Shown here piece after piece: positions 33,101 through 42,559 of a stretch of 64,000 bases of DNA. Source of the DNA: Pisaster brevispinus. Its lineage: Eukaryota > Echinodermata > Asteroidea > Forcipulatida > Asteriidae. Location: positions 8,202,176 through 8,266,175 of the forward strand of contig JAMKCF010000008.1 in NCBI GenBank assembly GCA_023634235.1. The letters are read 5' to 3'. The notes below the pieces were generated by a model. That model worked only from the letters and a program-made list of their open reading frames with translations. It was not told the DNA's origin and searched no databases. Made by a program: the position numbers and the translations under genes. Positions within the stretch are counted from its first letter, which is position 1. Each line of letters begins with the position of its first letter.

Positions 33101-35618
33101 AATTACAAGTCTAATGGTGTAAATTGCCATTGTATCTGATACCCTCCAAGTGCAAATTTGTCAACATCCAAAACAGTTGATGACATCATTCTGAGGCAAA
33201 CGGGTCTCTACATTTTTGTACGGGGATGGTTTGGTTTTTAACTAACTTTTTCAGAGCGATATTTGACTTCATTGGATTTCGATAACTAATGATCTTTACA
33301 TTCCAAGGAGGAATGTTTTCGTCAGTCAAAATGTCAAATTCAAAAGGCTGTTTTGATTTAATGTTATTGAAAGTCAGGAATGAACCAAAACATCCCCGTA
33401 CAAAAATGTACAGACCCATTTTTCTCAGAATGATGTCATCAGATGTTTTGGATGTTGACAAATTTTGCACTGGAAGGGTAACGAATATTTTACACCATTT
33501 TAACGTGAGGTTAGAGGCTTGTAATTTTGTCCCCGCTCAAATTTTTTGAGAAGTGTACATTGTTTACTGATTACTTGACTGCTGCTAGTGTTGATTGTTA
33601 AGCACTGTTCGGATGATCCAGGACCCAATTGCATAGAGCTGCTTAAGCAGCAAATATTGCTTTAGAAATTTTCTGCTAAGCAAAAATAAGCAGGATACCA
33701 ATCACAAATGGTACATGCGGAATGCTATTTTGGCTGGTAACCTTATTGTGGTCAGCTTACTTTTATTGTGCTAAGCAACTTTTTGTGCTTAAAGCAGCTC
33801 TATGAAATTGGGCCCTGGTTGTAAGAGGGTACTATTTTGTCAGAGAACTTCCAGTGAGTATTTTTCAGCTTGATACTTATATTTTATTGGAGAAAATTAT
33901 TGGTTTATGTTGAGATATTCACTGGTGTTGTTGTTCATGTGTAAGTGATGTTTATACTTTCAAATGCCAATGTACATGTACTCATTGCTTGTTGTATACT
34001 TTTCCGGGTTTTGGGGGTTTTTACTTCTAGTTTTCACCTAGTGCTTCTTTGAGCTGTGGATTATATTGAGATCATCCTAGATTTTCGTCATCCTGTGAAT
34101 TATTATTGGTTATGGTCTCCAAGTGCTCATTCGCTTTCACCAGAGGACCGGCCTCCCTCACCCATCCCTTAAATACAGGGCCCAATTTCATAGGGTTGCT
34201 TAAGCACAAAACATTGCTTAACAAATTTCCGCTGAGCAAAAATGGGCAGGATACCAGTCACAAATTATACATGCGACATGGTGTTTTGACTGGTAACCTA
34301 AATCTGGTAAGCATAATTGTTTTGTGCTTTACTACTTTTTGTGGGTCAGCAGCTCTACGAAATTGGGCCCGGGTTGCATCTAAAAAGAAACGTGGCTAAT
34401 GTCAGACTTTAATCTACCATTGTTTTTCTCTTCTCCGTAGTTTGGAATTGACATGGATAAGTTTGACGGCTTCGCTAATGACATGGAGTTTGTGACAAAA
34501 CTTGTTGAGGAGGAGTCCGTGTTCTGTCTCCCAGGAAAGGTATGTTGGAAAAAAAACAGTTTGTTTCTGTGTTACTTTATTCACATTTGGATGAGAACAC
34601 TTTGGGGGAATGTGTTCCATGAATTTGTCACTGCCTATTATTTTCCCACAAAACTATTTTGAAATATTCTCACGGTCCTAATAGATACGTATACAAATAA
34701 AATATGATATAAAGACATCTATCTTTAAGACATGTATGGCAGTTTAAGTTGGAACATTGAAAAATCATTTTGTTTAAATAACTAGAGATCTTTAAGATGT
34801 GTAATCAAACGCTTCCTTGAAAAATTAGCAAATTCATCGTTAAGATGAGTAGGAAAAGATTTGACACTTTTGGGGGAAAATGAACGATATTTGGAGGAAA
34901 CATCAAGTATCATGAGGAATAAGAAATAATAAATAAATGCAGGAATAGGAGGATCTTGTCTTGCGGAGTGTCATTAACGTATTGGTGCAAAAAATTACCT
35001 ACTTTTCATTTTCTTGTGGCATGTCATGGCCTAGCAGTTAAGAGCACTGGATTCAAGCTCTGGTGTTTCTGATTGCAAGAGTGTGGGTGCAGGTCGTGGC
35101 ACTTGTGTCCTTGAGCAAGATACTTTACCATAAATGCTCTGTCCTTCATGTGGGACATTCAGCCGTAGGTTCCATGGACTAAGATTGGTAGTGCATACAA
35201 AAGAACCTAGAACACTTATCGTGGAAGAGTAGGGGTTAATAGCAAGCACCGTTGTTTACAGGTTTAGGGATTAAGTTCACTTACGAGGCATCCTTGGTTT
35301 CATTACCAGAAATATGCAATAATACTAATACGAAGGTTAAACTCTTCCTGGGGTGGGTGGGGGGAGTGGATTGGGGCACCCCTGCATCTTCTTGTAGTTC
35401 AACCAAAGTGTACAGTCACTTGGAATAAAACATGACTAGTACATCTGTAAGTAAAAGTATTTTACTTTGTTATGATTTTGCAGTGCTTTGAGTATCCAAA
35501 CTTTGTCAGGATAGTGACATCGCTGCCGAAGGAGAAGACAGCCACAGCAATACAGAGGATTAAGGAATTCTGTGCAAGACATCACCAAGGCGAGCAGGGT
35601 TTGAATGGAATAAAGTAA
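12042..35618 (+). CDS. TAT: Tyrosine aminotransferase, 11 coding exons
   Basis: Coding exons: 12042-12189, 13079-13183, 22638-22705, 26454-26612, 27972-28110, 29441-29576, 31164-31233, 31637-31765, 32776-32859, 34441-34539 and 35484-35618. They sum to 1272 nt: 423 residues and TAA. All introns are GT-AG, with phases 1,1,0,0,1,2,0,0,0,0. The product transfers the amino group of tyrosine to 2-oxoglutarate using pyridoxal phosphate, the first step of tyrosine breakdown, in the cytosol. Visible fold-type I residues: NPSNPCG-type motif with Asn190, Asp218 and Tyr221 in LSDEVYAD, the Schiff-base Lys251 in CGGLAKR, and substrate-carboxylate Arg388 in NFVRIV. The N-terminus NPIRAIVD matches the TAT family. 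The protein lacks part of the N-terminal extension of the 454-residue mammalian enzyme. Introns are crowded with SINEs and MITEs. Confidence 0.96.
13079..13183 (+). CDS. TAT: TAT coding exon 2 (residues 50-84)
   Basis: The acceptor is ACCTGCAG. Encodes GDPTLFGNL and continues through NGYVPALG, the conserved GDPT and NGY..G blocks of the family. The donor GTAAGT is in phase 1. Confidence 0.95.
13263..13596 (+). mobile_element. MITE with CAGGCATGCAACT inverted repeats
   Basis: 334 bp in TAT intron 2. Perfect 13-bp terminal inverted repeats (CAGGCATGCAACT and AGTTGCATGCCTG), flanked by TTTTAC on both sides. The interior has TTCCGCG repeats and T-rich tracts. Confidence 0.85.
15040..15440 (+). 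mobile_element. Degenerate repeat element related to 46560-46860
   Basis: Shares, in inverted order with 46560-46860, CTGCCTTTTGATTGG, ACGCAGCAAACAAG, CAGTCAATATTTGT and ATCGTAGTTTTAGCC-type blocks. Includes a CCTCGGCTTCACCGTGCCGAGG hairpin. Confidence 0.5.
16144..16179. repeat. Hairpin in TAT intron 2
   Basis: ATCTCCAAAACTCGCC and GGTGAGTTTTGGAGAT form a 16-bp stem with one mismatch and a TTGA loop. Confidence 0.85.
16816..17225 (+). mobile_element. tRNA-derived SINE, family A (nearly full length)
   Basis: GTGGCCGAGTGGATAAG head, box B GTTCGAGCCCC, body TTCGGATGGGACGTAAAGCC and CACTTATCGAAAAGAGAAGG, and a tail GGCGCTATACAAATAC followed by (TTA)n. TAT intron 2. Confidence 0.88.
17770..18158 (+). 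mobile_element. TTAA-flanked MITE of about 390 bp
   Basis: Ends TTAAAGGGAGCGACC and CACCTTGCCTTTAA. The interior includes CTTCAAATTTTGGGGG, TGCTTTATACTAT and ACCAAGTAAGTTTTT, shared with the element at 47710-48060. It lies in TAT intron 2. Confidence 0.65.
18711..18969 (+). repeat. Tandem duplication, 129-bp unit
   Basis: Two copies (18711-18839 and 18840-18969) starting CAGCATGAAACTTCG and ending GACAGGGAATAAA, with only a few differences. TAT intron 2. Confidence 0.9.
19801..19985 (+). mobile_element. tRNA-derived SINE, family C
   Basis: CTCAGTGGTCTAGTGGTTAAG (box A region) and GTGAACCTGGTAGTC (weak box B), then TTTTTTTCCCGACAGGAGTC and GTGCCCTATATAAGCC. TAT intron 2. Confidence 0.6.
21106..21216. 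mobile_element. Partial copy of the same MITE family
   Basis: CTTAAGCAATTTTTTCTGC, TTAAGCAGCGCTATGAAATTG and GGGCCCTGG match the family; the left end is lost. Other remnants lie near 14140-14226, 14690-14720 and 61227-61300. Confidence 0.6.
22638..22705 (+). CDS. TAT: TAT coding exon 3 (residues 85-107)
   Basis: The acceptor is TTCTTCCCAG. Encodes [12 protein letters not shown] and continues through the position that precedes the PLP-binding strand. It is separated from exon 2 by a 9.45-kb intron. Confidence 0.94.
23200..23796. repeat. CCAATTGG-rich palindromic element in TAT intron 3
   Basis: About 600 bp with nine exact CCAATTGG palindromes and many near copies (CCAGTTGG, CCAACTGG). The outer ends are inverted copies around CCTTTACCAA...TTGGTAAGGG. 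Confidence 0.75.
24519..24692 (+). mobile_element. MITE with CAGG...CCTG ends, second copy
   Basis: 174 bp in TAT intron 3. Ends CAGGCCTTGAA and TTTCGAGGCCTG; flanked by GGCTCA on both sides. Confidence 0.82.
26454..26612 (+). CDS. TAT: TAT coding exon 4 (residues 108-160)
   Basis: Encodes [16 protein letters not shown] and [20 protein letters not shown], the PLP phosphate loop and the start of the large domain. In-frame acceptor CCAG, donor GTAGGT. Confidence 0.95.
27972..28110 (+). CDS. TAT: TAT coding exon 5 (residues 161-206)
   Basis: Encodes [31 protein letters not shown] and VFNKEHL. It contains Asn190, which contacts the PLP ring oxygen in this family. The donor GTAAGA is in phase 1. 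Confidence 0.96.
28362..28757 (+). mobile_element. tRNA-derived SINE, family A (nearly full length)
   Basis: GTGGCCGAGTGGTTAAGAGC head, GGGTTCGAATCCCC box B, the same body, and the tail AAGTGCGCTATATAAGAC. TAT intron 5. Confidence 0.88.
29441..29576 (+). CDS. TAT: TAT coding exon 6 (PLP lysine)
   Basis: The acceptor is TTCTTTTACAG. Encodes [14 protein letters not shown] and TCGGLAKR. Asp218 pairs with the PLP pyridine nitrogen and Lys251 forms the Schiff base. The donor GTGAGT falls in phase 2 inside the Arg252 codon. Confidence 0.97.
29830..30030. mobile_element. Inverted-repeat MITE in TAT intron 6
   Basis: Arms of about 50 bp start TTTG(T/C)GGTA and contain ACCATGTGTATATATCTAC and TTTGCTGTGTAGATTTGTT, separated by about 100 bp. 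Confidence 0.75.
30848..31085 (-). mobile_element. tRNA-derived SINE, family A (minus, degraded)
   Basis: Antisense GGGTTCCTTAACATGCATTA, CACAACACACAGGACC and CATCCGAAAGGATG match the SINE body. TAT intron 6. Confidence 0.7.
31164..31233 (+). CDS. TAT: TAT coding exon 7 (residues 252-275)
   Basis: Encodes [15 protein letters not shown], the R..PGWR.GW motif that contacts the PLP phosphate. The donor is GAG|GTCAGT. Confidence 0.96.
31324..31380 (+). repeat. 20-bp tandem repeat TAGTTAGCTAACTATTAAAG
   Basis: Almost three units, each containing the 14-bp palindrome TAGTTAGCTAACTA. TAT intron 7, about 90 bp after exon 7. Confidence 0.9.
31533..31606 (+). mobile_element. tRNA-derived SINE, family B (head-truncated)
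   Basis: TAGAGCGCCGGCAC, box B GGTTCAAATCCC, then CTAGTCAATTTTTCTTATTT. It ends 30 bp before TAT exon 8. Confidence 0.65.
31637..31765 (+). CDS. TAT: TAT coding exon 8 (residues 276-318)
   Basis: Encodes [17 protein letters not shown] and the helix that follows, a well-conserved TAT signature. Acceptor TTGCAG, donor GTGAGG, phase 0 on both sides. Confidence 0.96.
32050..32345 (+). mobile_element. tRNA-derived SINE, family A
   Basis: GTCGTGGCCGAGCGGCCAAG head and the standard body (CTTCGTCCTTTGGATGGGAC). Its tail is diverged. TAT intron 8. Confidence 0.82.
32646..32756 (+). repeat. 36-38-bp tandem repeat next to TAT exon 9
   Basis: Three units starting GTTGTGTTGGGC and continuing through AATTTGTAAT and GGAG(G/T)TACAA. 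The array ends 20 bp before the exon 9 acceptor, so it occupies the branch-point region. Confidence 0.85.
32776..32859 (+). CDS. TAT: TAT coding exon 9 (residues 319-346)
   Basis: Encodes [17 protein letters not shown], the small-domain strand. The acceptor TCTGTAG sits about 20 bp after a short tandem repeat. Confidence 0.95.
33090..33537. mobile_element. Foldback element in TAT intron 9
   Basis: Arms at about 33090-33240 and 33375-33537 pair through TGTCAACATCCAAAAC, TGATGACATCATTCTGAG and ACATTTTTGTACGGGGAT. The central loop is about 130 bp. Confidence 0.75.
33619..33817. mobile_element. Palindromic MITE, GGGCCCAATTTCATAGAGCTGC family
   Basis: The ends GGACCCAATTGCATAGAGCTG and CAGCTCTATGAAATTGGGCC pair, followed by CTTAAGCA and AAGCAAAAATAAGCAGG. 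TAT intron 9. Confidence 0.8.
34176..34372. mobile_element. Palindromic MITE, same family, second copy in intron 9
   Basis: CAGGGCCCAATTTCATAGGG on the left pairs with CTACGAAATTGGGCCCGG on the right. It ends about 70 bp before exon 10. Confidence 0.8.
34441..34539 (+). CDS. TAT: TAT coding exon 10 (residues 347-379)
   Basis: Encodes [28 protein letters not shown] and the following lysine. Acceptor TTCTCCGTAG, donor AAG|GTATGT. Confidence 0.95.
35019..35245 (+). mobile_element. tRNA-derived SINE, family A (degraded)
   Basis: GGCATGTCATGGCCTAGCAG head and CTCTGGTGTTTCTGATTGC, with a decayed body. TAT intron 10. Confidence 0.72.
35484..35618 (+). CDS. TAT: TAT coding exon 11 (residues 380-423, stop)
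   Basis: Encodes [15 protein letters not shown] and [12 protein letters not shown], then TAA at 35616-35618. Arg388 is the conserved substrate-carboxylate arginine. Confidence 0.96.
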   Translation, partial: CFEYPNFVRIVTSLPKEKTATAIQRIKEFCARHHQGEQGLNGIK

Positions 35619-35983
35619 AACTTTGAAATATGAAGCGTTTTTATTACACCTGGAGGCATTAAGGGTTGTGACCCTCAAAAGTAGTTTTTAATTTATGTCG
35701 ATCTAAACTCTTACAGTGACAATGTCGTACATGTACGATCTATTAACGTATTCCGAAAGCGCCATTATCGTACATGTACGATCTTTTCAGTCATATATGT
35801 ACGACCCATAATATACATACTATCAGGAGAGGACATTTTCACTCAAGAAATACCATTGACTTTGGGATGTACCAAGGCGACACAAATCAGCAAGAAACAT
35901 TTTGTTTGGTGAGAAAGCCTTGGTGAAAAAAGCTGAAAACCACTGAAAGAGTTAAACACTTCTGAAAAAATAAAGACAATAAA
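35619..35983 (+). other. TAT: TAT 3' UTR with palindromes and two polyadenylation signals
   Basis: After the stop codon lie two exact copies of the 14-bp palindrome TCGTACATGTACGA (35725-35738 and 35768-35781) and a half copy ending at 35804. AATAAA occurs at 35969-35974 and 35978-35983. The UTR end is inferred from these signals. Confidence 0.6.
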
Positions 35984-36732
35984 GACTTTGTGAAACTGTG
36001 AAGGTATTGTTCAACTTTATACATAAATTACAATTATAAAATCTTTTTTTTTTTTTTTTTTTTAAGGGAGAGTTTCCTTCCACATGTTCAAATGGAAAAG
36101 TCTTGGTTTGGGGAATGTTTTGAGGCATGGTTGAGAAGTTATGTTGAGATCAGAACTTTCTGCAAAAAAAATGGGAATATGACCATTTCAATTTATTAAA
36201 TTGTCAAGTCCAAAGTTACAAGTTATCAGAAATCTGATCTTAAATGAATTTTACGACATGACGTGGCTGAAAACAGCCACTGGACCACAGGTTCGAGTCC
36301 AATAATTATAGCATTGGCTCATAAACCCTTTAACCAAACAAGTCCTGAAAACTTAGGGGGTTTTTGTCCCCAAAGAAGCAACCTTTTAATAAGCTTTTCA
36401 ATTCAAAACCTCCTACTTTTAAGTTCAGCAAATAACAAGAAAGGAATATTTTAGGTCTTACAAACAATATTTTTGGTCAAGTAAAAGTTTTGAGCTACAA
36501 GATCCGTGTTCATGTGATGACATTCCTGAAATTTGAGCTGTGTTTGATATGTTGAGATTTTGTTATCATTTACAAATGTCAACATAACATGTCACAAAAA
36601 TCTTTTACATGACAAGATTCCTGGTACCACTGATGAACTAAACATGAGTGGAATTTCCTGTAAATGTTGTTTTCTACAGTTTTCACAAGTTGAATTACGG
36701 ATCTTTTTATGAAGTTTCATGTGTTTTATTCC

Positions 36733-36860
36733 TTTGGGTTTGAACAAAGAAAAATTGACTGGAGCTGGACCTGAACCAACGACCATCGAATTAAGGTACT
36801 GGCGCTCTACCAACTGAGCTAGCCAGCCCTATGTTGGCGGTCTCCCTACTTTGTTCGAAA
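36733..36860 (-). mobile_element. tRNA-derived SINE, family B
   Basis: Minus strand: TAGCTCAGTTGGTAGAGCGC (box A region) and GGTTCAGGTCC (box B), then the TCAATTTTTCTTTGTTCAAA tail. GGGTTTGAACAAAG and CTTTGTTCGAAACCC flank it as an inverted pair. Confidence 0.72.
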
Positions 36861-37302
36861 CCCAAACTATTTCAAATTTACCCGGTCAGTTACCTTTGTG
36901 GTTTATAACTTGGTGTTTTATTCCTGGCTATTTACAGTGTTATTATCAACTGCAAAGTAACCAAACTGTAGTCTGAAGCCCTTTTCATGCTACTCTATTC
37001 CCCGGGGGCAACCCCTGGGAATAACAACTAGCCCTTTCACACTTGGATCACATTACCCCTGATCTACATGTTTTGTGTACCCTGGGCAAATGGGCATACC
37101 CCAGGGAATAGCCTCCCCTGCTCTGGAGTAGGGGTAAGCGGTAAAACCCCGGGGTGTTCTAGAAACATGCAACCGGAACCCCGTGGAATAGGGACTTAGG
37201 CAGGGACAGTGTGAAAGTGCACCGGGGTAACTGTGGGGTAAAAAAAACCTCCTGGGGCCTCCCCAGGGCTGTATTCCATGGGGATAAGAGATTCAGTGTG
37301 AA

Positions 37303-37490
37303 AAGGGCTTGATACACTTTTTGGGAAAGATACTTAACTATAATGACTGTGCCCTGCGATAGCCTGTAGGTCTGGTGCGTTGTGTAATGCATGTAAAAGA
37401 ACCCTGGACACTGGACACTGTCGTGAACGAGAAGGGGCTTGCTTCTGGCAGCGGCAGCAAATTGTGCCACACTGCCTCTTAGTACTATAA
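37303..37490 (+). mobile_element. tRNA-derived SINE, family A (body only)
   Basis: AGATACTTAACTATAATG, TGTGTAATGCATGTAAAAGA and GTGAACGAGAAGGGGC match the body. The tRNA head is missing. Confidence 0.65.
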
Positions 37491-39400
37491 ATTATACGCC
37501 ATTAAATATTTCCTCCTTCGCAAAAACCCCTCACCTCTGTGTTAAACATAAGTGTAGTTTCAGTCAAAACGTTGTGACACCGTTGATATAAGAACGCAAT
37601 ATAAACACGCAGATAGATATTATGCCCATAGACCAAACCAGATCGAAAGTATTGATAATTATTTTTTTAAAGGATAATACAAGACAGCTGAACCTTATTT
37701 CAAAATGATAAAACAAGTCTTTGAAAGCTCACCATGTGAAATGGGTGGAAACACTGACAGTGAGGAATCATTTTAGTAGGAAGGACAAAATGGTGACTGA
37801 GTAATGGGAACTTTAAAAAAAAAAGTAACAGTTGTGAGCACTCAGAAATGTTCACTGTTTTTTGTTTTTTTTAGCATTATGTACAATGCTTCTTGAGACC
37901 AATTTTGAGGCTCCGCTTACTGGGGAATTCTGTGCTTACCATTATTATTCTGCACTTACAGATCTAGGGCAAAATTTCTGTTCTTGTGAGCTGTGTAAGT
38001 GAAGAATGCTTAGTAACATAGGTACATGTACACGCACCAGTAAATAATACTGCTAATGTGTGAAACATGCCTAAGTGTAGCGCTGATTTTTCTGCTACCC
38101 AGAAACACCAATATACGGTAAGCAGAGCCACAAAATGAGGCCCAGGTTAACGCGTTTCTGTTTGGAAATAACTGTATTTTCCACTAAAACTTGTTTTGTT
38201 TTGATGTGTGACATCATCTAAAAGTTAAATTTTTTGGTTTTATCATTGCTATCGGTATTATAAAAACTAATTTATTCACATTTACCAAATGCATGTTTTA
38301 TTTTTGAACAGTTTGCAAATGTTTAAGTTTTCTTTGTCGAATGATAATCTGAAATGTTTGCTGTGTACACAGCCTGGGAAGGGACATTCTTCTTTTCTAT
38401 GTTTGCACACTTTGTAGGGTTACTAATTCCTAGAAGCCTGCTTTGCAGTGATCACACAAATCAAAAGAGTAATTTACTAAATTACCAATTTATGGCAACT
38501 GGCATGTTAGCGCTCGGACCGAACCAAATAAATTAGGAGTGACTCTAGGTCGACTCAAATAACTTTTGGCTTCAGACAAGCGAACTTAACATAACAAGAT
38601 CGACGTGACAAGATCAACATCTGAAACCAAGACGCTCTAGAGTCGGTCCGAACGACTGCAACAGTCGATCTTTCGACTTCCAGCGCGTCCAGTTGCTCTT
38701 AACTGTTTCAGACGTCAAACTTTTCATGTACTTTATTCAATAATCTGGTGCGGTGTGACTCTAAAGCATCTGTCTGAACCGGGTGGAAATTACTGAAAGA
38801 ATGTCCATGTTGTTCACCCAGTCCCTTTCTAAGCTCAGTAGGAGTGTCAGACTTAAAAAATAAACATATATTTTTTGTTTTTCAATTACAAGACTGTAAT
38901 GTTTACTGAAATGTTTGTCCCTGACGGTAAATTTCTTGTCTACACATAAGTTGCGTTTTCAAGAAAAGGAGCTACAGTGAGTATAATGACATTCAAACCG
39001 AGGTATTATAACAAAATAGACAATAGGTCTACGATTGCTATCTTAAAGAAAAACAATGGGGTCCTTGTTTGTGAGGACAAAGAGTTGAACAAAGGGGGTC
39101 CACAATTGGAGGTCATTACACACTTAGCGTGTGTGCGTGGGTGACATCTTGTCTTTATTTGTGAGTGTGTACTCTATGATATTAGAAGATAACTTGTTGC
39201 TACAATAACAGAACCAAGAGTTTGCTCTGTGTTTCTTTTAACCACAAATCAAGTACTTGGAAGGCCATGCTTTTACTTATTGTGATTTTGATTGAAATGA
39301 CATGTACAGTCAAGTTCAACCAATCAATGAAGCTATGCAAATATGCCTGTCTGCATCTTTCTGGTGTGAGAGAATGCTGAAAGTGTCAGTATCAATACTA

Positions 39401-39592
39401 AGGGCTCAATTTCATAAAGTTGTTTAGCACATAGTTGCTTAGCAAAGAAAGATCTTGCTTAGAAGAAACAGATTACCAGCTAAATTACCACATACTATTA
39501 TTGTTTGTGACCGGTTCCCTTCTAAATTTTGCTGAGCAGAAAAAATAGCTAAGCACACTTTTCTTCATATTAGCTTTATGACATTGGGGCCA
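39401..39592. mobile_element. Palindromic MITE, same family
   Basis: Starts AGGGCTCAATTTCATAAAG, ends CTTTATGACATTGGGGCC. The interior has AAGCAAGATC-like stem blocks. Confidence 0.7.
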
Positions 39593-42559
39593 GGAGGCCA
39601 TGATAAAATTAACCAGAATAAACCACAAAAAAGCTGAAACTGTCTATATAGCTAAACTATATAGCTAAATTCTGTGCGTGTGTCTGAAACTGTAGCCCCC
39701 ACCTTGGACTTGGGTAGCTATTGATTCATTCAGCATTTCAGTTTTATTTCTTTTTTTCTTTTTTTTTTTTCATGGTTCAGACATCTTTCTGTTTTCAAAT
39801 TCAAATTTTAAAATGACAGTTGTGGCTGTGGCTGTTGCTAAGGGCAACCTATGCTTCAATGCAAGTTACCATGGTGATACAGCCACAGCTGGCTGCAGCT
39901 GCAGCCACTACTTCAGAAACGACTGGAGTTTCACTATAAGCTGGAACTTTGAATGGAAAGTGGATGATACCCATGCCTACATCCTTACGGACTGAAGGGG
40001 GTAACCCTGTTTCAGCCCCAGGAGTAGGTGGCATTGTGCCCCTGGTGATTTGGGTCAATAGCACAAATTGGTTAAGTGTATAGCCCTCACCTTGAAGTAG
40101 CCATCCGGCCTTGTGATGTTAGGCGATCTCTCTTCAAACAATTAATTAATTAATTGAATATAGTATGGGCCCTAGTTTGAATTAAGAGAATCTATGGTGA
40201 TGATTGCTTGTGTATACTTTGAAAGTGAAGAAACTGTACTTTTGCTGTAACAAATTAGTGTCTGTAAACACTCTCTGAAATCAACACAAAAGATGTGCAA
40301 ATGGTATTATTCTATATGTAGCAAATATATATGTAAGTTATTTCACCTGACTATGTACAAACAAATATTTATTTTGTCTGAATTATTTCCATTTAAGTTT
40401 TCAAAATTTGTAAATATTCATTTTTGTCAAAGGGTGTGTGAACACAACTTTTCCTCATTGTAAATTGTTAGTGAAACATTATGTCACTAGAATGAGGCAT
40501 TTTGTTTCAACAGTGCTAAACATCTTGAGATCACTGACATGTGTGCTGGCTGCCGTTCCAACAATATAGTATTTGTCATGGTGTTATGGGTTATTTACGA
40601 ATATATTACGTGAGTACATAGATTTTATTACTATCAAAATAACTTGTGCGGTACATCTTCATGTTGATGTACTTTGCTTTGTATGAGAAACATAGCGTCT
40701 GCTCAGAACTGTAAGGTCATTAATGGCAATTACGTAATGATCAAAAAGTTTATTAAATGAAAAACGGTATAAATTTGAAAACAAAAATCAAAAACAACAT
40801 ATGAATATTTTACTTAGAAAATGAACGTTTCTTTTTGCCAAACAAATACTCTGAAGATTACTCTTGTTCAATAAACCCCATTTACCAGGAACGCGCTCCA
40901 AAATATGCAAAAGCAATTTTATAAAATCCATAAAAATTGCACTAATGACCTTATAGTTCGGAGAAGACGGTAGTTAAATTGATTAGCAAGAACATATCAT
41001 TAGTCTGAAGTTATTTATGTTTAGTTATCCACATTAACCCTCCTACTGTCCGCCCATTTAATCCGCACAGTTTTGAATAAATAATAAATGCACATGATAT
41101 TCTATGGCGAATGTACATACGGCATTACACATTCATACTCTGTGCTGTTGAATGGTTTGAAATTGCCAACAACTCACTGCCTGGTCTCTTATTCTTTTTA
41201 AGCATAATTTTAAATGTGCTAAGCTGCTTTTTCCTCTTAAGCAGCTCTTTGAAATTGGGCCCAGGCCCAGACCAAATTTCATAGAGCTGCTTAAGCACAG
41301 AAAGTAAACTGGGCACAACAAAATTATGGTTAAAAAGAATAAGGTTACCAGCCAAGGGACCATGTCGCATGCACCATCTTTGACTGGTGTCCTGCTAAGT
41401 TTTGTTTAGCACAAAATTGTTGGGCAAAATTATCTGCGTTGAAATAAATTTCCTACCCAGGGGATCAACATTTTCATTATAGTAGTTTCTTATACTTATC
41501 TGGGATGAGTTATTCACTGTGAAACTTTTTAGTTATTTCTGTAAGTTTTGTCTGCATACATCTAGTTCCAGGTTCATATGAGGCGAGGGTGGGGGGGGGG
41601 GGGGGTGTCAAGGATGAGGGGAGACAGTTTACCAGTAAAAGGTATGTTGTTCGGTGACAGGTTTGTATTTATATCAATTTTGCTCAGTCACACATGTCTG
41701 TTAAGAAAATGTGCAACTACAGAACAAACTGTCGAATAAAAGAAACGGTTAAAATGTGAAAAAGAATTTTTTTTTAACAAACACAAACCTTTTTAAAGCA
41801 AAATTGTGGATCCCAAAATGTACTGCTTGAAAATTTAAATTAAGTGGTGGTCAGGGGGTTTCAGATTGATAACTTTTAATAGAGTAAAATCCTTATAGAA
41901 GAAGTTTTGTGTCAATTTCTTCGTTTTAGCGTATGGTCATTAAAATATAATTTGTTCAAGTGTGTGTGTTTGAAATACTTTTTGAGGCGTGAACAATTAA
42001 TTAGTTTAGATCACATCCTAAACAATGCAAGTATGTTTTAAATACTGTACAGTTGTGAATAATAAATATTTAGGGGCCTAGTTGGAGCTTTCCAGTGGTG
42101 TGATTAGAATTTAAATGGGGAATTAAATTATCATTGGACTGTTATATCAAAAGGCAAATAAACGTTTGTTGTTTGTAAGTCGAGGAGTAAGGTTCTTGTG
42201 GTCGGTTATTTATGAGTTTTTTTTCGGAAGGCTCACACAAGGCGTTTACAGTAGGCGTAAGGATCAGCTAAAAGAAAGTAAAAAGCGAAATGTGATATTT
42301 ATATTAGTTTTGAAGGATAATTGAACCTGAAAGGTATTTCTGACCTGAATTAAACAACAAGAAAAGATGATTTTCAAACGCTGCATGCTGTCAACTAAAA
42401 AAAATGGTGAAACCCTAAATATTTGACAAATACTAATCAAAATTGTGTTTAAAAAATGTTTTGTTAAACGCTGAAAATATGTTTTTGAATGCAAAATTTG
42501 GATGTTAAATAATATGATTTCTCAAAATCATGCATTTTGAAAAAAAAAATCTAAATAAT
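39593..42559. other. Intergenic stretch with MITE remnants
   Basis: A 60-codon open frame at 39813 lies in a GCTGCAGCTGCAGCC-rich patch but has no neighbours or splice context. The rest is AT-rich with a 15-bp G run near 41590. Confidence 0.5.
41150..41440. mobile_element. Two abutting copies of the GGGCCCAATTTCATAG MITE family
   Basis: A right half ends GAAATTGGGCCCAGG at about 41265. A second copy then starts at once as CCCAGACCAAATTTCATAGA. Confidence 0.65.

Larger units (their letters stand above)
36000..39400. other. Intergenic stretch 3' of TAT
   Basis: Apart from the listed SINEs, I see a GGGGTAA/CCCCGGGG-rich degenerate element (about 37010-37290) and a TCGAC/TCAGACGTC-rich stretch (about 38510-38720). 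No coding exon. Confidence 0.5.

Noticed and set aside
38510..38720. Possible regulatory cluster of TCGAC and TCAGACGTC words
   Set aside because: It looks like a degraded dispersed repeat and no nearby gene start supports a regulatory role.
39813..39995. 60-codon frame with a GCTGCAGCTGCAGCC patch
   Set aside because: Single short frame, no splice partner and a repeat-like GCAGCTG composition.
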